From JBGAPI01 sp044221335 (GTDB taxonomy: Bacteria; Pseudomonadota; Gammaproteobacteria; Xanthomonadales; Ahniellaceae): a stretch of 64,000 bases of DNA. The notes beneath the pieces are model-generated. The model was not told where the DNA came from, searched no databases, and saw only the letters and a list, made by a program, of their open reading frames with translations. Numbering within the stretch: the first letter of the stretch is position 1; each line of letters opens with the position of its first letter. The stretch lies in NCBI GenBank assembly GCA_044221335.1, contig JBGAPI010000029.1, positions 1 through 64,000 of the forward strand. Reading direction: 5' to 3'. Positions 9,378 to 19,896 of the stretch are shown here, in pieces. Made by a program: the position numbers and the translations under genes.

Positions 9378-10339
9378 GCACCGACCGCAACGCCTTCCCC
9401 GCCCCTCTGGTGAGCGACCCGCGCCGCTTCGGCAAGGTCGCCGTCGCGCTCGGCGGCAGCTCGGCCGAGCGCGAGGTGTCGCTCGACTCCGGCCGCAACG
9501 TGCTGGCGGCGCTGCGTGCGCGCGGCGTCGAGGCCGACCCCGTCGACGGCATCCCGGCGCTGATGGACGCGCTGCGCGCAGGCCACTACGCCCGGGTGTT
9601 CAACATCCTGCACGGCCGTGGCGGCGAGGACGGCGTGCTCCAGGGCGCGCTGGACGCCCTCGGCGTCCCCTACACCGGCTCCGGCGTGCTCGGCTCGGCG
9701 CTGACCATGGACAAGATCCGCACCAAGAAGGTGTGGCTCACCGAAGGCCTGCCGACGCCGCGCTTCGTCCACGTCCGCACCCGCGCCGACCTCGACCGCG
9801 CCCGCGCCGAGCTCGGACTGCCGATGATCGTGAAGCCTGCGCACGAGGGATCGTCGGTCGGCGTGACCCGGGTGTTCGCGGACAGCGATCTCGCGGCGGC
9901 CTACGAGCTCGCGGCGCGCTACGACGGCGAGCTGCTCGCCGAGCAGCTGATCGAGGGCGACGAGTTCACCGTCGGCATCCTCGGGGAGCGTGCACTGCCG
10001 TCGATCCGCATCGTGCCCGCGGCCGGCTACTACGACTACCACGCGAAGTACGTCGCGGAAGACACCCAGTACCTGTGTCCGGGGCTCGACGGTGACGCCG
10101 AGGCCGGGATGCAAAGGCTCGCGAAAGCCGCGTTCGACAGCGCCGGTTGCTGGGGCTGGGGTCGCGTCGACGTGATGCGCGACCGCAACGGTCGGAACTT
10201 CCTGCTCGAGGTCAACACCACTCCGGGCATGACCAGCCACAGCCTGGTGCCCAAGGCGGCGCGCGCGATCGGGATCGAGTTCGAGTCGCTGGTCTGGCGG
10301 ATCCTCGAGACCAGCCTCTCCCGGGAGCCGCAGCGATGA
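9374..10339 (+). CDS. ddl: D-alanine-D-alanine ligase
   Basis: ATP-grasp enzyme that joins two D-alanines to make the dipeptide used by MurF. 321 residues, the short DdlB type normally found in dcw clusters. Motifs: N-terminal 'VALGGSSAEREVSLDSG', 'LHGRGGEDGVLQGALD', 'MDKIRTKKVW', the ATP-grasp segment 'MIVKPAHEGSSVGVTRV', 'EFTVGILGERALPSI', and the Mg-binding end 'LLEVNTTPGMTSHSLVPKA'. Overlaps both neighbours by 4 bp (ATGA), keeping it in a tightly coupled run from ftsW to ftsA. Confidence 0.95.
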   Translation: MSTDRNAFPAPLVSDPRRFGKVAVALGGSSAEREVSLDSGRNVLAALRARGVEADPVDGIPALMDALRAGHYARVFNILHGRGGEDGVLQGALDALGVPYTGSGVLGSALTMDKIRTKKVWLTEGLPTPRFVHVRTRADLDRARAELGLPMIVKPAHEGSSVGVTRVFADSDLAAAYELAARYDGELLAEQLIEGDEFTVGILGERALPSIRIVPAAGYYDYHAKYVAEDTQYLCPGLDGDAEAGMQRLAKAAFDSAGCWGWGRVDVMRDRNGRNFLLEVNTTPGMTSHSLVPKAARAIGIEFESLVWRILETSLSREPQR

Positions 10340-11268
10340 TCCTGCGCGTTGCCGGAACCGCGGCCGGACCGGATGGCGCAGCGCCGGGCCGGCGCTTCGC
10401 CGCGGCGGTGCGCGGCGGCATCGCTGCGAAGCTGGCGGCGTGGCTGGTCGCGCTCGCGCTGGTGGCGCTGCCGATCGTCGGTGTCCTGACCGGGCAGCTG
10501 GCCGGCGACCGCTGGCCGTTCCGGCAGCTGCGCATCGATGCCGCGTTCAGCCACGTCAATGCCGAGCAGGTGCAGATGGCGGTGACGCCGGTGCTCGACC
10601 GCGGCTTCTTCGCCGTCGATCTCGCGGCGGTTCAGGCCGTCGTCGAGCGGCTACCCTGGGTCGCGCACGCCGAGGTCGCGAAACGCTGGCCGGACGAGCT
10701 CATCATCAAGGTCGTCGAGCACGCGCCGATCGCGCGCTACGTCGATGGCCGCCTGGTCGCCGCCGACGGCAGCCTGTTCGCGGTCGAGGGCGATGTTCCC
10801 GAGGGACTGCCGCTGCTCGACTGCCCGGAGAGCCGGATCAACGAGTCGCTGCTGCTCGACCGCAGCCTCGTGCGCGACCTCGCGACGGTCGGCCTGGTGC
10901 GCGACGAACTGCACCTGTCCGCGCGCGGCAGCGTCAGCGTCCACCTGACCACCGGCGCGGCGCTGAATCTCGGGCGCGAAGCGCTGCCGCAGCGGATGGC
11001 GCGCTTCCTCGCGGTCTGGCCGAACCTGGTCTCGCCGAATCCCGGCGGCGAGCTGATGTCGGCGGACCTGCGCTACTCCAATGGCTTTGCGCTGTCGTGG
11101 AGCGCGCCGCTGCCGGTGAAACCCGTCGCGCCTCCCGGTGCGCCCCGCCCGACATCGCCAGTGCCGCCGGCATCGCCGCCCGCGGTGCCGGCGACGACGG
11201 CGCCGGCGACGCCGGAACAGCCTTCCACCGATTCCGAAACCCCACCGAACGGCGAGCGTCGCGCATGA
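10336..11268 (+). CDS. ftsQ: Cell division protein FtsQ
   Basis: Bitopic inner membrane protein of the divisome that links early and late proteins (FtsB-FtsL). 310 residues: a cytoplasmic tail of about 33, one membrane segment (about 34-53), a POTRA domain beginning near 'FRQLRIDAAFSHVNAEQ' and a beta domain with 'LPWVAHAEVAKRWPDEL' and 'VVEHAPIARYVDG'. The last 45 residues or so are a low-complexity Pro/Ala/Thr tail. Such tails are common in this group and are not needed for recognition. Overlaps ddl and ftsA by 4 bp. Confidence 0.92.
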   Translation: MILRVAGTAAGPDGAAPGRRFAAAVRGGIAAKLAAWLVALALVALPIVGVLTGQLAGDRWPFRQLRIDAAFSHVNAEQVQMAVTPVLDRGFFAVDLAAVQAVVERLPWVAHAEVAKRWPDELIIKVVEHAPIARYVDGRLVAADGSLFAVEGDVPEGLPLLDCPESRINESLLLDRSLVRDLATVGLVRDELHLSARGSVSVHLTTGAALNLGREALPQRMARFLAVWPNLVSPNPGGELMSADLRYSNGFALSWSAPLPVKPVAPPGAPRPTSPVPPASPPAVPATTAPATPEQPSTDSETPPNGERRA

Positions 11269-12506
11269 GCCGCAAGAGCGATAGCAAGTCCCTGATCGTC
11301 GGCCTCGACATCGGCACCTCGAAGGTGGTGGCGCTGGTCGGCGAGCACGCGCCGGGCGAACCGGTCGAGGTGATCGGCGTCGGCTCCGCGCCGTCGAAGG
11401 GGCTGAAGCGCGGCGTGGTGGTCGACATCGAGTCCACCGTGCAGGCGATCCAGCGCGCCGTGCAGGAGGCCGAGCTGATGGCCGACTGCGAGATCCGCTC
11501 GGTCTACGCCGGCATCTCCGGGAGCCACCTGCGCTGCCAGAACTCGCAGGGCGTCGTGGCGATCCGCGACAAGGAAGTGGCGGCCGACGACGTCGAGCGG
11601 GTACTCGACGCGGCGCGCGCGGTGCCGATCTCGGCCGACCAGCGGATCCTGCATGTGCTGCCGCAGGAATACGTGATCGACGAGCAGGAAGGCATTCGCC
11701 ACCCGATCGGAATGAGTGGCATCCGGTTGCAGGCCAAGGTCCACCTGATCACGGCAGCCCTGTCGGCCGAGCAGAACATCACCAAGTGCATCAGCCGCTG
11801 TGGCCTCGAGGTCGACGCGCTGATCGCACAGCCGCTCGCCTCGAGCTACGCGGTGCTGACCCAGGACGAGCGCGACCTCGGCGTCTGCCTCGTCGACATC
11901 GGCGCCGGCACCACCGACATCGCGGTGTTCACCCAGGGGGCGATCCGTCACACCGGCTCGATCGGTGCCGCCGGCGACCACGTCACCAGCGACATCGCCT
12001 TCGCGTTCCGCACGCCGACCCCCTACGCCGAAGACATCAAGGTCAAGTACGCCTGCGCGCTGGCCGGGCTGGCGCGGCCGGAGGAGACGATCGAGGTCAC
12101 CAGCGTCGGCGACCGCCCCCCGCGGCGGCTGGCCCGGCAGATGCTGGCCGAGGTCGTGCAGCGCCGCTACGAGGAGATCTTCGAGCTGGTGCAGGCGGAG
12201 CTGAAGCGCAGCGGCTACGAGGAGCTGATCGCGGCCGGCGTGGTGCTGACGGGTGGCGCGTCGCGGATGGAGGGCATGGTCGAGCTGGCCGAGGAGATGT
12301 TCCACATGCCGGTCCGGATCGGCGTGCCGGCCTACGTGAACGGCCTGTCCGAGGTCGTCGGCAATCCGCTGCATGCGGCCGGCGTCGGCCTCCTTCTCTA
12401 TGGCAGCCAGCAGGGCGAACGCAGCCGGGCCGGCAGCACCACGGCCGACGGCGGTTCCGGCGGACGCTGGGACCGGGTCAAGAAGTGGTTCCTCGGCGAA
12501 TTCTGA
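11265..12506 (+). CDS. ftsA: Cell division protein FtsA
   Basis: Actin-like ATPase that tethers FtsZ to the membrane. 413 residues. The phosphate-1 loop is 'VGLDIGTSKVVALVGE', the SHS2/1C domain follows, then 'GVCLVDIGAGTTDIAVF' (phosphate-2) and 'GVVLTGGASRMEGMVELAEE' (adenosine site). The C-terminus ends in the amphipathic membrane-targeting helix 'WDRVKKWFLGEF', preceded by a Gly/Ser/Thr linker. Overlaps ftsQ by 4 bp. It is followed by the only long gap inside the cluster (200 bp before ftsZ). Confidence 0.96.
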   Translation: MSRKSDSKSLIVGLDIGTSKVVALVGEHAPGEPVEVIGVGSAPSKGLKRGVVVDIESTVQAIQRAVQEAELMADCEIRSVYAGISGSHLRCQNSQGVVAIRDKEVAADDVERVLDAARAVPISADQRILHVLPQEYVIDEQEGIRHPIGMSGIRLQAKVHLITAALSAEQNITKCISRCGLEVDALIAQPLASSYAVLTQDERDLGVCLVDIGAGTTDIAVFTQGAIRHTGSIGAAGDHVTSDIAFAFRTPTPYAEDIKVKYACALAGLARPEETIEVTSVGDRPPRRLARQMLAEVVQRRYEEIFELVQAELKRSGYEELIAAGVVLTGGASRMEGMVELAEEMFHMPVRIGVPAYVNGLSEVVGNPLHAAGVGLLLYGSQQGERSRAGSTTADGGSGGRWDRVKKWFLGEF

Positions 12507-12706
12507 GGTGGGTGTGTGGGAGGGGCGCAAGCCCCGCGCAAGACGGGCTTCGGTCCGGCAACAAGGCGGGGAAGTCCCGCCGCAGCACCCGGCGAGCACA
12601 TCCGCCGGCTTCAGGGGGCAAGGCGGTGACCTGCGACCGGCACAGCGCGCCGGATCGCCAGGATGAAAAAACAGCAGCACATAACTAACAGCACGGAGGA
12701 TGGGTC
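12507..12706 (+). promoter_or_regulatory. ftsA-ftsZ intergenic region
   Basis: The other cytoplasmic-step genes upstream overlap, so this 200 bp break is notable. It holds a GC-rich palindrome (GGGGCGCAAGCCCC, 12527-12540) of the kind dispersed elsewhere in the window. An AT-rich stretch follows (12663-12692), then the ftsZ ribosome site (GGAGG, 12695-12699). The break suggests an extra ftsZ promoter, as known in other proteobacteria, but I cannot place -35/-10 boxes with confidence. Confidence 0.35.
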
Positions 12707-13918
12707 ATGTTTGAACTAATCGAGTCCGCGGTGCCGAACGCGGTGATCAAGGTGATCGGGGTCGGCGGCGGCGGCAGCAATGCCGTCAACCACATGGTCA
12801 ACGAACAGATCGAGGGCGTGGAGTTCATCTGCGCCAACACCGACGCGCAGGCGCTCCGGCAGTCGAATGCCAAGACCCTGCTGCAGCTCGGTGGCAATGT
12901 CACCAAGGGCCTCGGCGCCGGCGCCAAGCCGGAAGTCGGCCGCCAGGCCGCGCTCGAGGACCGCGAGCGGATCTGCCAGTCGCTGCACGGCGCCGACATG
13001 GTGTTCATCACCGCCGGCATGGGCGGCGGCACCGGTACCGGGGCCGCGCCGGAAATCGCCAAGATGGCCAAGGAGATGGGGATCCTGACCGTCGCCGTGG
13101 TGACCAAGCCCTTCACCTTCGAAGGTCCGAAGCGCCGCGACGTCGCGATGGCCGGCATCGAGGCGCTGGCGCCGCACGCCGACTCGCTGATCATCATCCC
13201 GAACGACAAGCTGCTGACCGTGCTCGGCAAGGACGTCAACCTGCTGTCGGCGTTCCGCGCCGCCAACGACGTGCTGCATGGCGCGGTGCAGGGCATCGCC
13301 GACCTGATCACCCGTCCGGGCCTCATCAATGTCGATTTCGCCGACGTCCGCACGGTGATGTTCGAGAAGGGCATGGCGATGATGGGCTCGGGCGTCGGTC
13401 GCGGCGACGAGCGCGCGCTGCAGGCCGCCGAGGCCGCGATCCACAATCCGCTGCTCGAGGACCTGGCCCTGTCGGGCGCCACCGGCATCCTGGTCAACAT
13501 CGCCGCCGGTCCGGATTTCACGATGCGGGAGTTCGAGGAGATCGGCAAGGTGGTGCAGTCCGCCGCCGCGGACGACGCCAACGTCGTGATCGGCACCGTG
13601 CTCGACATGGACATGGGCGAGGAAGTGCGGGTTACCGTCGTGGCGACGGGCCTCAATCGCCAGACCCAGGCGCGAGTGCTCGGCCGGGCGCTGGAGCAGC
13701 CGAAGGCCCCGGAGCCGGCACGCGAAGTCGCGGTCGAGCGGCCGTCGATGAAGATGGTCCGCAACGGCACCACCGGCGCCCTGGAGCCGGCGGGTGGCCG
13801 CAGCGGCGGCCTCGCCAGCTACGGCTTCGGCGCGGCCGGCGAGACCAACGCCCGGGCCGCCGGCGCCACCGACGACTACCTCAGCATCCCGTCGTTCCTG
13901 CGCAAGCAGGCCGACTGA
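12707..13918 (+). CDS. ftsZ: Cell division GTPase FtsZ
   Basis: Tubulin-like GTPase that forms the Z ring. 403 residues. The GTP-binding signature 'GMGGGTGTGAAP' (about residues 104-115) follows 'VGGGGSNAVNHM' and 'NTDAQAL'. The T7 loop has the catalytic 'NVDFADVRTVM'. After a variable linker (about 320-390) the protein ends in the conserved C-terminal peptide 'YLSIPSFLRKQAD', which binds FtsA and ZipA. The ribosome site GGAGG is close to ATG 12707. A likely terminator follows at 13977. Confidence 0.97.
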   Translation: MFELIESAVPNAVIKVIGVGGGGSNAVNHMVNEQIEGVEFICANTDAQALRQSNAKTLLQLGGNVTKGLGAGAKPEVGRQAALEDRERICQSLHGADMVFITAGMGGGTGTGAAPEIAKMAKEMGILTVAVVTKPFTFEGPKRRDVAMAGIEALAPHADSLIIIPNDKLLTVLGKDVNLLSAFRAANDVLHGAVQGIADLITRPGLINVDFADVRTVMFEKGMAMMGSGVGRGDERALQAAEAAIHNPLLEDLALSGATGILVNIAAGPDFTMREFEEIGKVVQSAAADDANVVIGTVLDMDMGEEVRVTVVATGLNRQTQARVLGRALEQPKAPEPAREVAVERPSMKMVRNGTTGALEPAGGRSGGLASYGFGAAGETNARAAGATDDYLSIPSFLRKQAD

Positions 13919-13976
13919 GACCTTGAGCATGTCCTCCGTGAAAGGCTTGTTTGCAACGCGCTGAGTTGCGAAGCTT

Positions 13977-14018
13977 CGCCGCTGCCGATTGAATTTCCCC
14001 GCCCGGCAGCGGCGCTTT
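13977..14018 (+). terminator. Rho-independent terminator after ftsZ
   Basis: Perfect 11-bp inverted repeat: CGCCGCTGCCG (13977-13987) and CGGCAGCGGCG (14004-14014), 16-base loop, followed by CTTTTC. It lies 58 bp after the ftsZ stop and ahead of the lpxC promoter, closing the division operon. Confidence 0.6.
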
Positions 14019-14110
14019 TCGCCCTCGGAAACGCCGCGTTGTTGCAGATTTGCAACAGGAGAGTCGCGCTTTAGCCGCAATTCAGGTACCCAGCGTCCGA
14101 GGGGCTGTGT

Positions 14111-14116
14111 TATCGT
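14111..14116 (+). promoter_or_regulatory. Putative lpxC -10 box (TATCGT)
   Basis: TATCGT 42 bp before the lpxC start, downstream of the ftsZ terminator, so lpxC needs its own promoter. No good -35 is visible. A palindrome GTTGCA-GATT-TGCAAC lies at 14041-14056 and could be an operator, but this is not shown. Confidence 0.35.
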
Positions 14117-14157
14117 CCGCGCGCTTTTTGCGTCCGTTTGACGTGGGAAACCAGCCG

Positions 14158-15069
14158 ATGATCCGACAGCGAACCCTGAAAAACGTGATCCGCGCCACTG
14201 GCGTCGGGATCCATACTGGCCAGAAGGTCTTGATGACGCTGCGTCCCGCGGCCATCAACACCGGCATCGTTTTTCGGCGGGTCGACCTGCCCGAAGCGGT
14301 GGAAATCCGTGCCTGCCCGCATCAGGTCGGCGACACCAGCCTGTCGACGACGCTGCTGAAGGACAACGTCCGGGTCGCCACGATCGAACATCTGCTGTCC
14401 GCGATGGCCGGACTCGGCATCGACAACGCCTATGTCGACCTGTCCGCCGGCGAAGTGCCGATCATGGACGGCAGCGCCGGTCCGTTCGTGTTCCTGATCC
14501 AGTCCGCCGGGATCGAGGAACAGGCCGCGGCCAAGAAGTTCATCCGCATCAAGAAGTCGGTCACCGTCCGCGAGGGCGACAAGTGGGCCCGCTTCGATCC
14601 GTTCGACGGTTTCAAGGTCGGCTTCACCATCGCCTTCGACCATCCCATCTTCACCCGCAAGGCCTCGCACGCCGAAATCGACTTCTCCACGACCTCGTTC
14701 GTGAAGGAAGTCAGCCGCGCGCGCACCTTCGGCTTCATGCGCGACATCGAAATGCTGCGCGAGCGCAACCTGGTGCTCGGCGGCAGCATGGACAACGCCA
14801 TCGTGCTCGACGACTACCGCATCCTCAACGAGGACGGCCTGCGTTACGAGGACGAGTTCGTCAAGCACAAGATTCTCGACGCCATCGGTGACCTGTATCT
14901 GCTCGGTCACAGCCTGATCGGCGCCTTCCACGGCCACAAGTCCGGCCATTCGCTGAACAATCAGCTGCTGCGCACCCTGGTGGCCGACAAGACCGCCTGG
15001 GAAGAGGTCACGTTCTCCGACCCCGCGCAGGCCCCCATCTCCTACGCCCACCCGGCGCAGGCGGTCTGA
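14158..15069 (+). CDS. lpxC: UDP-3-O-acyl-GlcNAc deacetylase LpxC
   Basis: Zinc amidase that commits UDP-3-O-acyl-GlcNAc to lipid A synthesis; cytoplasmic. 303 residues from ATG 14158 ('MIRQRTLKNVIRATGVGIHTG'), the usual N-terminus; in-frame codons upstream would add a non-homologous stretch. Metal and catalytic residues are present: E77 and H78 in 'TIEHLLSAM', H237 and D241 in 'HKILDAIGD', and H264 in 'GHKSGHS'. Also present are 'GIHTG' and 'NLVLGGSMDNAIVLDD'. Convergent with dciA. Confidence 0.96.
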   Translation: MIRQRTLKNVIRATGVGIHTGQKVLMTLRPAAINTGIVFRRVDLPEAVEIRACPHQVGDTSLSTTLLKDNVRVATIEHLLSAMAGLGIDNAYVDLSAGEVPIMDGSAGPFVFLIQSAGIEEQAAAKKFIRIKKSVTVREGDKWARFDPFDGFKVGFTIAFDHPIFTRKASHAEIDFSTTSFVKEVSRARTFGFMRDIEMLRERNLVLGGSMDNAIVLDDYRILNEDGLRYEDEFVKHKILDAIGDLYLLGHSLIGAFHGHKSGHSLNNQLLRTLVADKTAWEEVTFSDPAQAPISYAHPAQAV

Positions 15070-15088
15070 CCCGAGGAATTCCGGACAA

Positions 15089-15125
15089 CGCCGCGCGGAG
15101 CGCGGCGCGGGCGGGTTCTCCGCCC
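15089..15125. terminator. Hairpins between convergent lpxC and dciA
   Basis: Two adjacent perfect stems: CGCCGCGC/GCGCGGCG (15089-15107) and GGGCGG/CCGCCC (15109-15125). They sit between the lpxC stop and the dciA stop and could end transcription from both sides. There is no T-run on the + strand, so the call is tentative. Confidence 0.4.
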
Positions 15126-15126
15126 T

Positions 15127-15582
15127 TCAGGCCAGGGAGGCCAGTCGTTCGAGCAGGGCGCGCAGTTCGGGGTCGGTGATGACCCGCGCGGCGCGATCGA
15201 GGGTGTCGGCCGCCGCGGCCGACAACGGCGAAGACGGTGGGTCGGCCGGCACGATCGGCAGGGCACCGAGTTCGACGGCAAGCGTGTCGAGTGGCAGGCC
15301 ACTGGCCTTGCGGGCCTGGTCCAGCAGTTGTGGACCGGACAGGCGCAGGCGGGTGGCGATCGCAGCGGTCGGCGCCAGCAGCACGAGGCGACGGTCGCGC
15401 AGATTGGCCACCCGGAAGCGCTCGCGGCAGGTGGAATCCAGTACGTCGGCCAAGGCTGTCTGGATGCGGGAGAGGAATCGCCCGCGTTCAACCAGCCCAG
15501 ACAGTGCCGGCGAGGCTTTCAGCGGGTGCAGTGCGGTCGGCGATGGCAGCGCTCGGCGGGATCGAGAGTGGTTGCGCGTCAC
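15127..15582 (-). CDS. dciA: DciA-type replicative helicase loader (DUF721)
   Basis: DUF721/DciA proteins load the replicative helicase DnaB in bacteria that lack DnaC. About 151 residues from GTG 15582, the only in-frame start near the conserved part. The core reads 'PLKASPALSGLVERGRFL' then 'ERFRVANLRDRRLVLLAP', 'TRLRLSGPQLLDQARK' and 'PLDTLAVELGALP', the KH-like DciA fold. Placement next to lpxC and upstream of secA, with an M23 gene, matches Pseudomonas. It is divergent from the M23 gene with only 36 bp between start codons, so each promoter must lie in or against the other's coding sequence. Confidence 0.8.
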   Translation of the reverse strand: MTRNHSRSRRALPSPTALHPLKASPALSGLVERGRFLSRIQTALADVLDSTCRERFRVANLRDRRLVLLAPTAAIATRLRLSGPQLLDQARKASGLPLDTLAVELGALPIVPADPPSSPLSAAAADTLDRAARVITDPELRALLERLASLA

Positions 15583-15618
15583 GACGGTCGCTCTGGGCTC
15601 ACCAACAGGTTCTTGCGC

Positions 15619-16548
15619 ATGAACATTATCATCGTCGCCAAGCCCTTCTCGACGCCGCGCGTCGTCCGTCTCGGCGGTTGGCGCTCCTGGATGGCCCCCG
15701 GCCTTGCGATCGCCGCCGTGGTCGCGGTGATCGGTGGCGTAGGCGCGATGGCCGGCGCCTTCCTGTTCGGACCGGCCGCGCTCAAGTACGAACTCCGCAC
15801 CGCCCAGTCGCAACTCGATACCCAGCGCGAAGAACTCATCAAGACCCGCGCCGACGCCAACCGCGACGTCAACGCCCTGGCACTCCGCCTCGGCCGCCTC
15901 TCCGCCGAATCCTCCCGCCTCAATTCCCTCGGCAAGCGCCTCGCCTCGATGGGCAAGCTGGACGACGGCGAGTTCGATTTCTCCCGCGAGCCGGCGCTTG
16001 GCGGCGGCCCCGAGAACGACAGTGCTCCGAGCATCGCCGCGCCGCAGATCGACTCCGTGCTCGATCGCCTCGAAGCGCAGTTCGGCCGCCAGTCGGAACA
16101 GCTGAACCTGCTGGAGTCCGTGCTGATGAAGCGCGAGCTCGACAAGAGCCTGATGCCGGCGGGCCTGCCGGTCGCCAGCGGCAACGTCGGTTCCGGCTAT
16201 GGCTACCGCGTCGATCCGATCAACGGCCACGGCGAGTTCCATACCGGGATCGACTACGACGGCGACGTCGGCACCAACATCATGGCGGTCGCCGGCGGCG
16301 TGGTCTCGTTCTCCGGCGTCCGCGCCGGCTACGGCAACGTGGTCGAGATCGACCACGGCAACGGTTATCTCACCCGCTACGCGCACAACTCGCGCAACCT
16401 GGTGAAGGAAGGCCAGCCGGTCCACGGTGGCGAAATCATCGCCAAGATGGGCGCGACCGGCCGCGCGACCGGCAGCCACGTGCACTTCGAGGTGTGGCGC
16501 GACGGCAAGGTGACCAACCCCTACGAGTACGTTCGCGCGATTCGCTGA
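15619..16548 (+). CDS. M23 family metallopeptidase (LytM domain)
   Basis: Membrane-anchored periplasmic protein with a zinc endopeptidase fold acting on, or regulating hydrolysis of, peptidoglycan. 309 residues: one membrane segment (about 28-50), a coiled-coil region (about 52-112), then the M23 domain (about 195-305). Zinc ligands are intact: H208 and D212 in 'HTGIDYDG', and H289 in 'SHVHFEVW' (H287 catalytic). It also has 'GNVVEIDHGNGYLTRYAH', so it is probably active rather than a degenerate EnvC/NlpD-like activator. Start ATG 15619 ('MNIIIVAKPF'). Confidence 0.9.
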   Translation: MNIIIVAKPFSTPRVVRLGGWRSWMAPGLAIAAVVAVIGGVGAMAGAFLFGPAALKYELRTAQSQLDTQREELIKTRADANRDVNALALRLGRLSAESSRLNSLGKRLASMGKLDDGEFDFSREPALGGGPENDSAPSIAAPQIDSVLDRLEAQFGRQSEQLNLLESVLMKRELDKSLMPAGLPVASGNVGSGYGYRVDPINGHGEFHTGIDYDGDVGTNIMAVAGGVVSFSGVRAGYGNVVEIDHGNGYLTRYAHNSRNLVKEGQPVHGGEIIAKMGATGRATGSHVHFEVWRDGKVTNPYEYVRAIR

Positions 16549-16583
16549 GGTCCGCAACGCGCCCCGTTCCGCCGGTCCGCGGC

Positions 16584-16955
16584 GTGACGCGTCGCGACGA
16601 TCCCTACCGTCCGCCCACGGCGGACGTGCAAGATGTCGCGGAAGATGCTGCGGCTCCGCGCTGGCGTCTCGAGGTCCGGATTAGCACGATGCTGCTGACC
16701 GCCATTCCGCTGCTGTTTGCGTCGGGAATCGCGGTGATGTACGTCGAGCGCTCAGCGGGGTACACCGCATTGCACAGGTTCGCCGGTGTCGCCGTGACCG
16801 TAATGCCATTGTTGCTCGCACCGCTGTCCCTTCTCACGGCAATCGGCGCGTTCATGAAGAGCCTCGGGCGAAGCCGGCCGAACTATCAGTTCTTGGCCGA
16901 AGCCGGGATCTCCCTTGTGGTGGTCGCGTTCTTCGCGCTCTTCGGCTTCGACTGA
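16584..16955 (+). CDS. Small membrane protein of unknown function
   Basis: About 123 residues from GTG 16584 ('TRRDDPYRPPTADV'), 35 bp after the M23 gene. The N-terminal 'DPYRPPTA' is a common start for small uncharacterised membrane proteins of this group. Three hydrophobic segments follow: about residues 31-50, 63-85 and 101-120. The start is uncertain, with no clear ribosome site. Base composition is slightly less GC-rich than its neighbours. I do not recognise a domain. Confidence 0.6.
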   Translation: MTRRDDPYRPPTADVQDVAEDAAAPRWRLEVRISTMLLTAIPLLFASGIAVMYVERSAGYTALHRFAGVAVTVMPLLLAPLSLLTAIGAFMKSLGRSRPNYQFLAEAGISLVVVAFFALFGFD

Positions 16956-17050
16956 CCGCCGATGACGCGCCGGCAAGGTGTGTTGAAACCCCCGCGACCG
17001 GCCCCATAGTTCCAAACCCTCGGCGATTCGGCCGCGGTGCCGTTTGCCTG

Positions 17051-17056
17051 TAGAAT
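17051..17056 (+). promoter_or_regulatory. Putative secA -10 box (TAGAAT)
   Basis: TAGAAT 40 bp before the secA start in the 141-bp gap after the small membrane protein gene. The -35 is not clear. Confidence 0.4.
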
Positions 17057-17096
17057 GCCCGCCCCTCGTGGTACCCCCGTTTCCCGGAAAATCCCC

Positions 17097-19841
<2,745 letters not shown>

Positions 19842-19866
19842 GGAATTCGGACCACGTCCGATTTCC
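19842..19866 (+). terminator. Inverted repeat after secA
   Basis: GGAATTCGGAC (19842-19852), 3-base loop, GTCCGATTTCC (19856-19866); one mismatch in 11 pairs, directly after the secA stop. It lacks a T-run. It may attenuate read-through into the MutT/ThiE-like gene. Confidence 0.35.
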
Positions 19867-19896
19867 TCCCGTGAAGGGCTGAAGAGCGCTTTTCCC

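Noticed and set aside
16956..17096. secM-type regulator upstream of secA
   Set aside because: Only 141 bp, with a -10 box and no secreted arrest-peptide frame.
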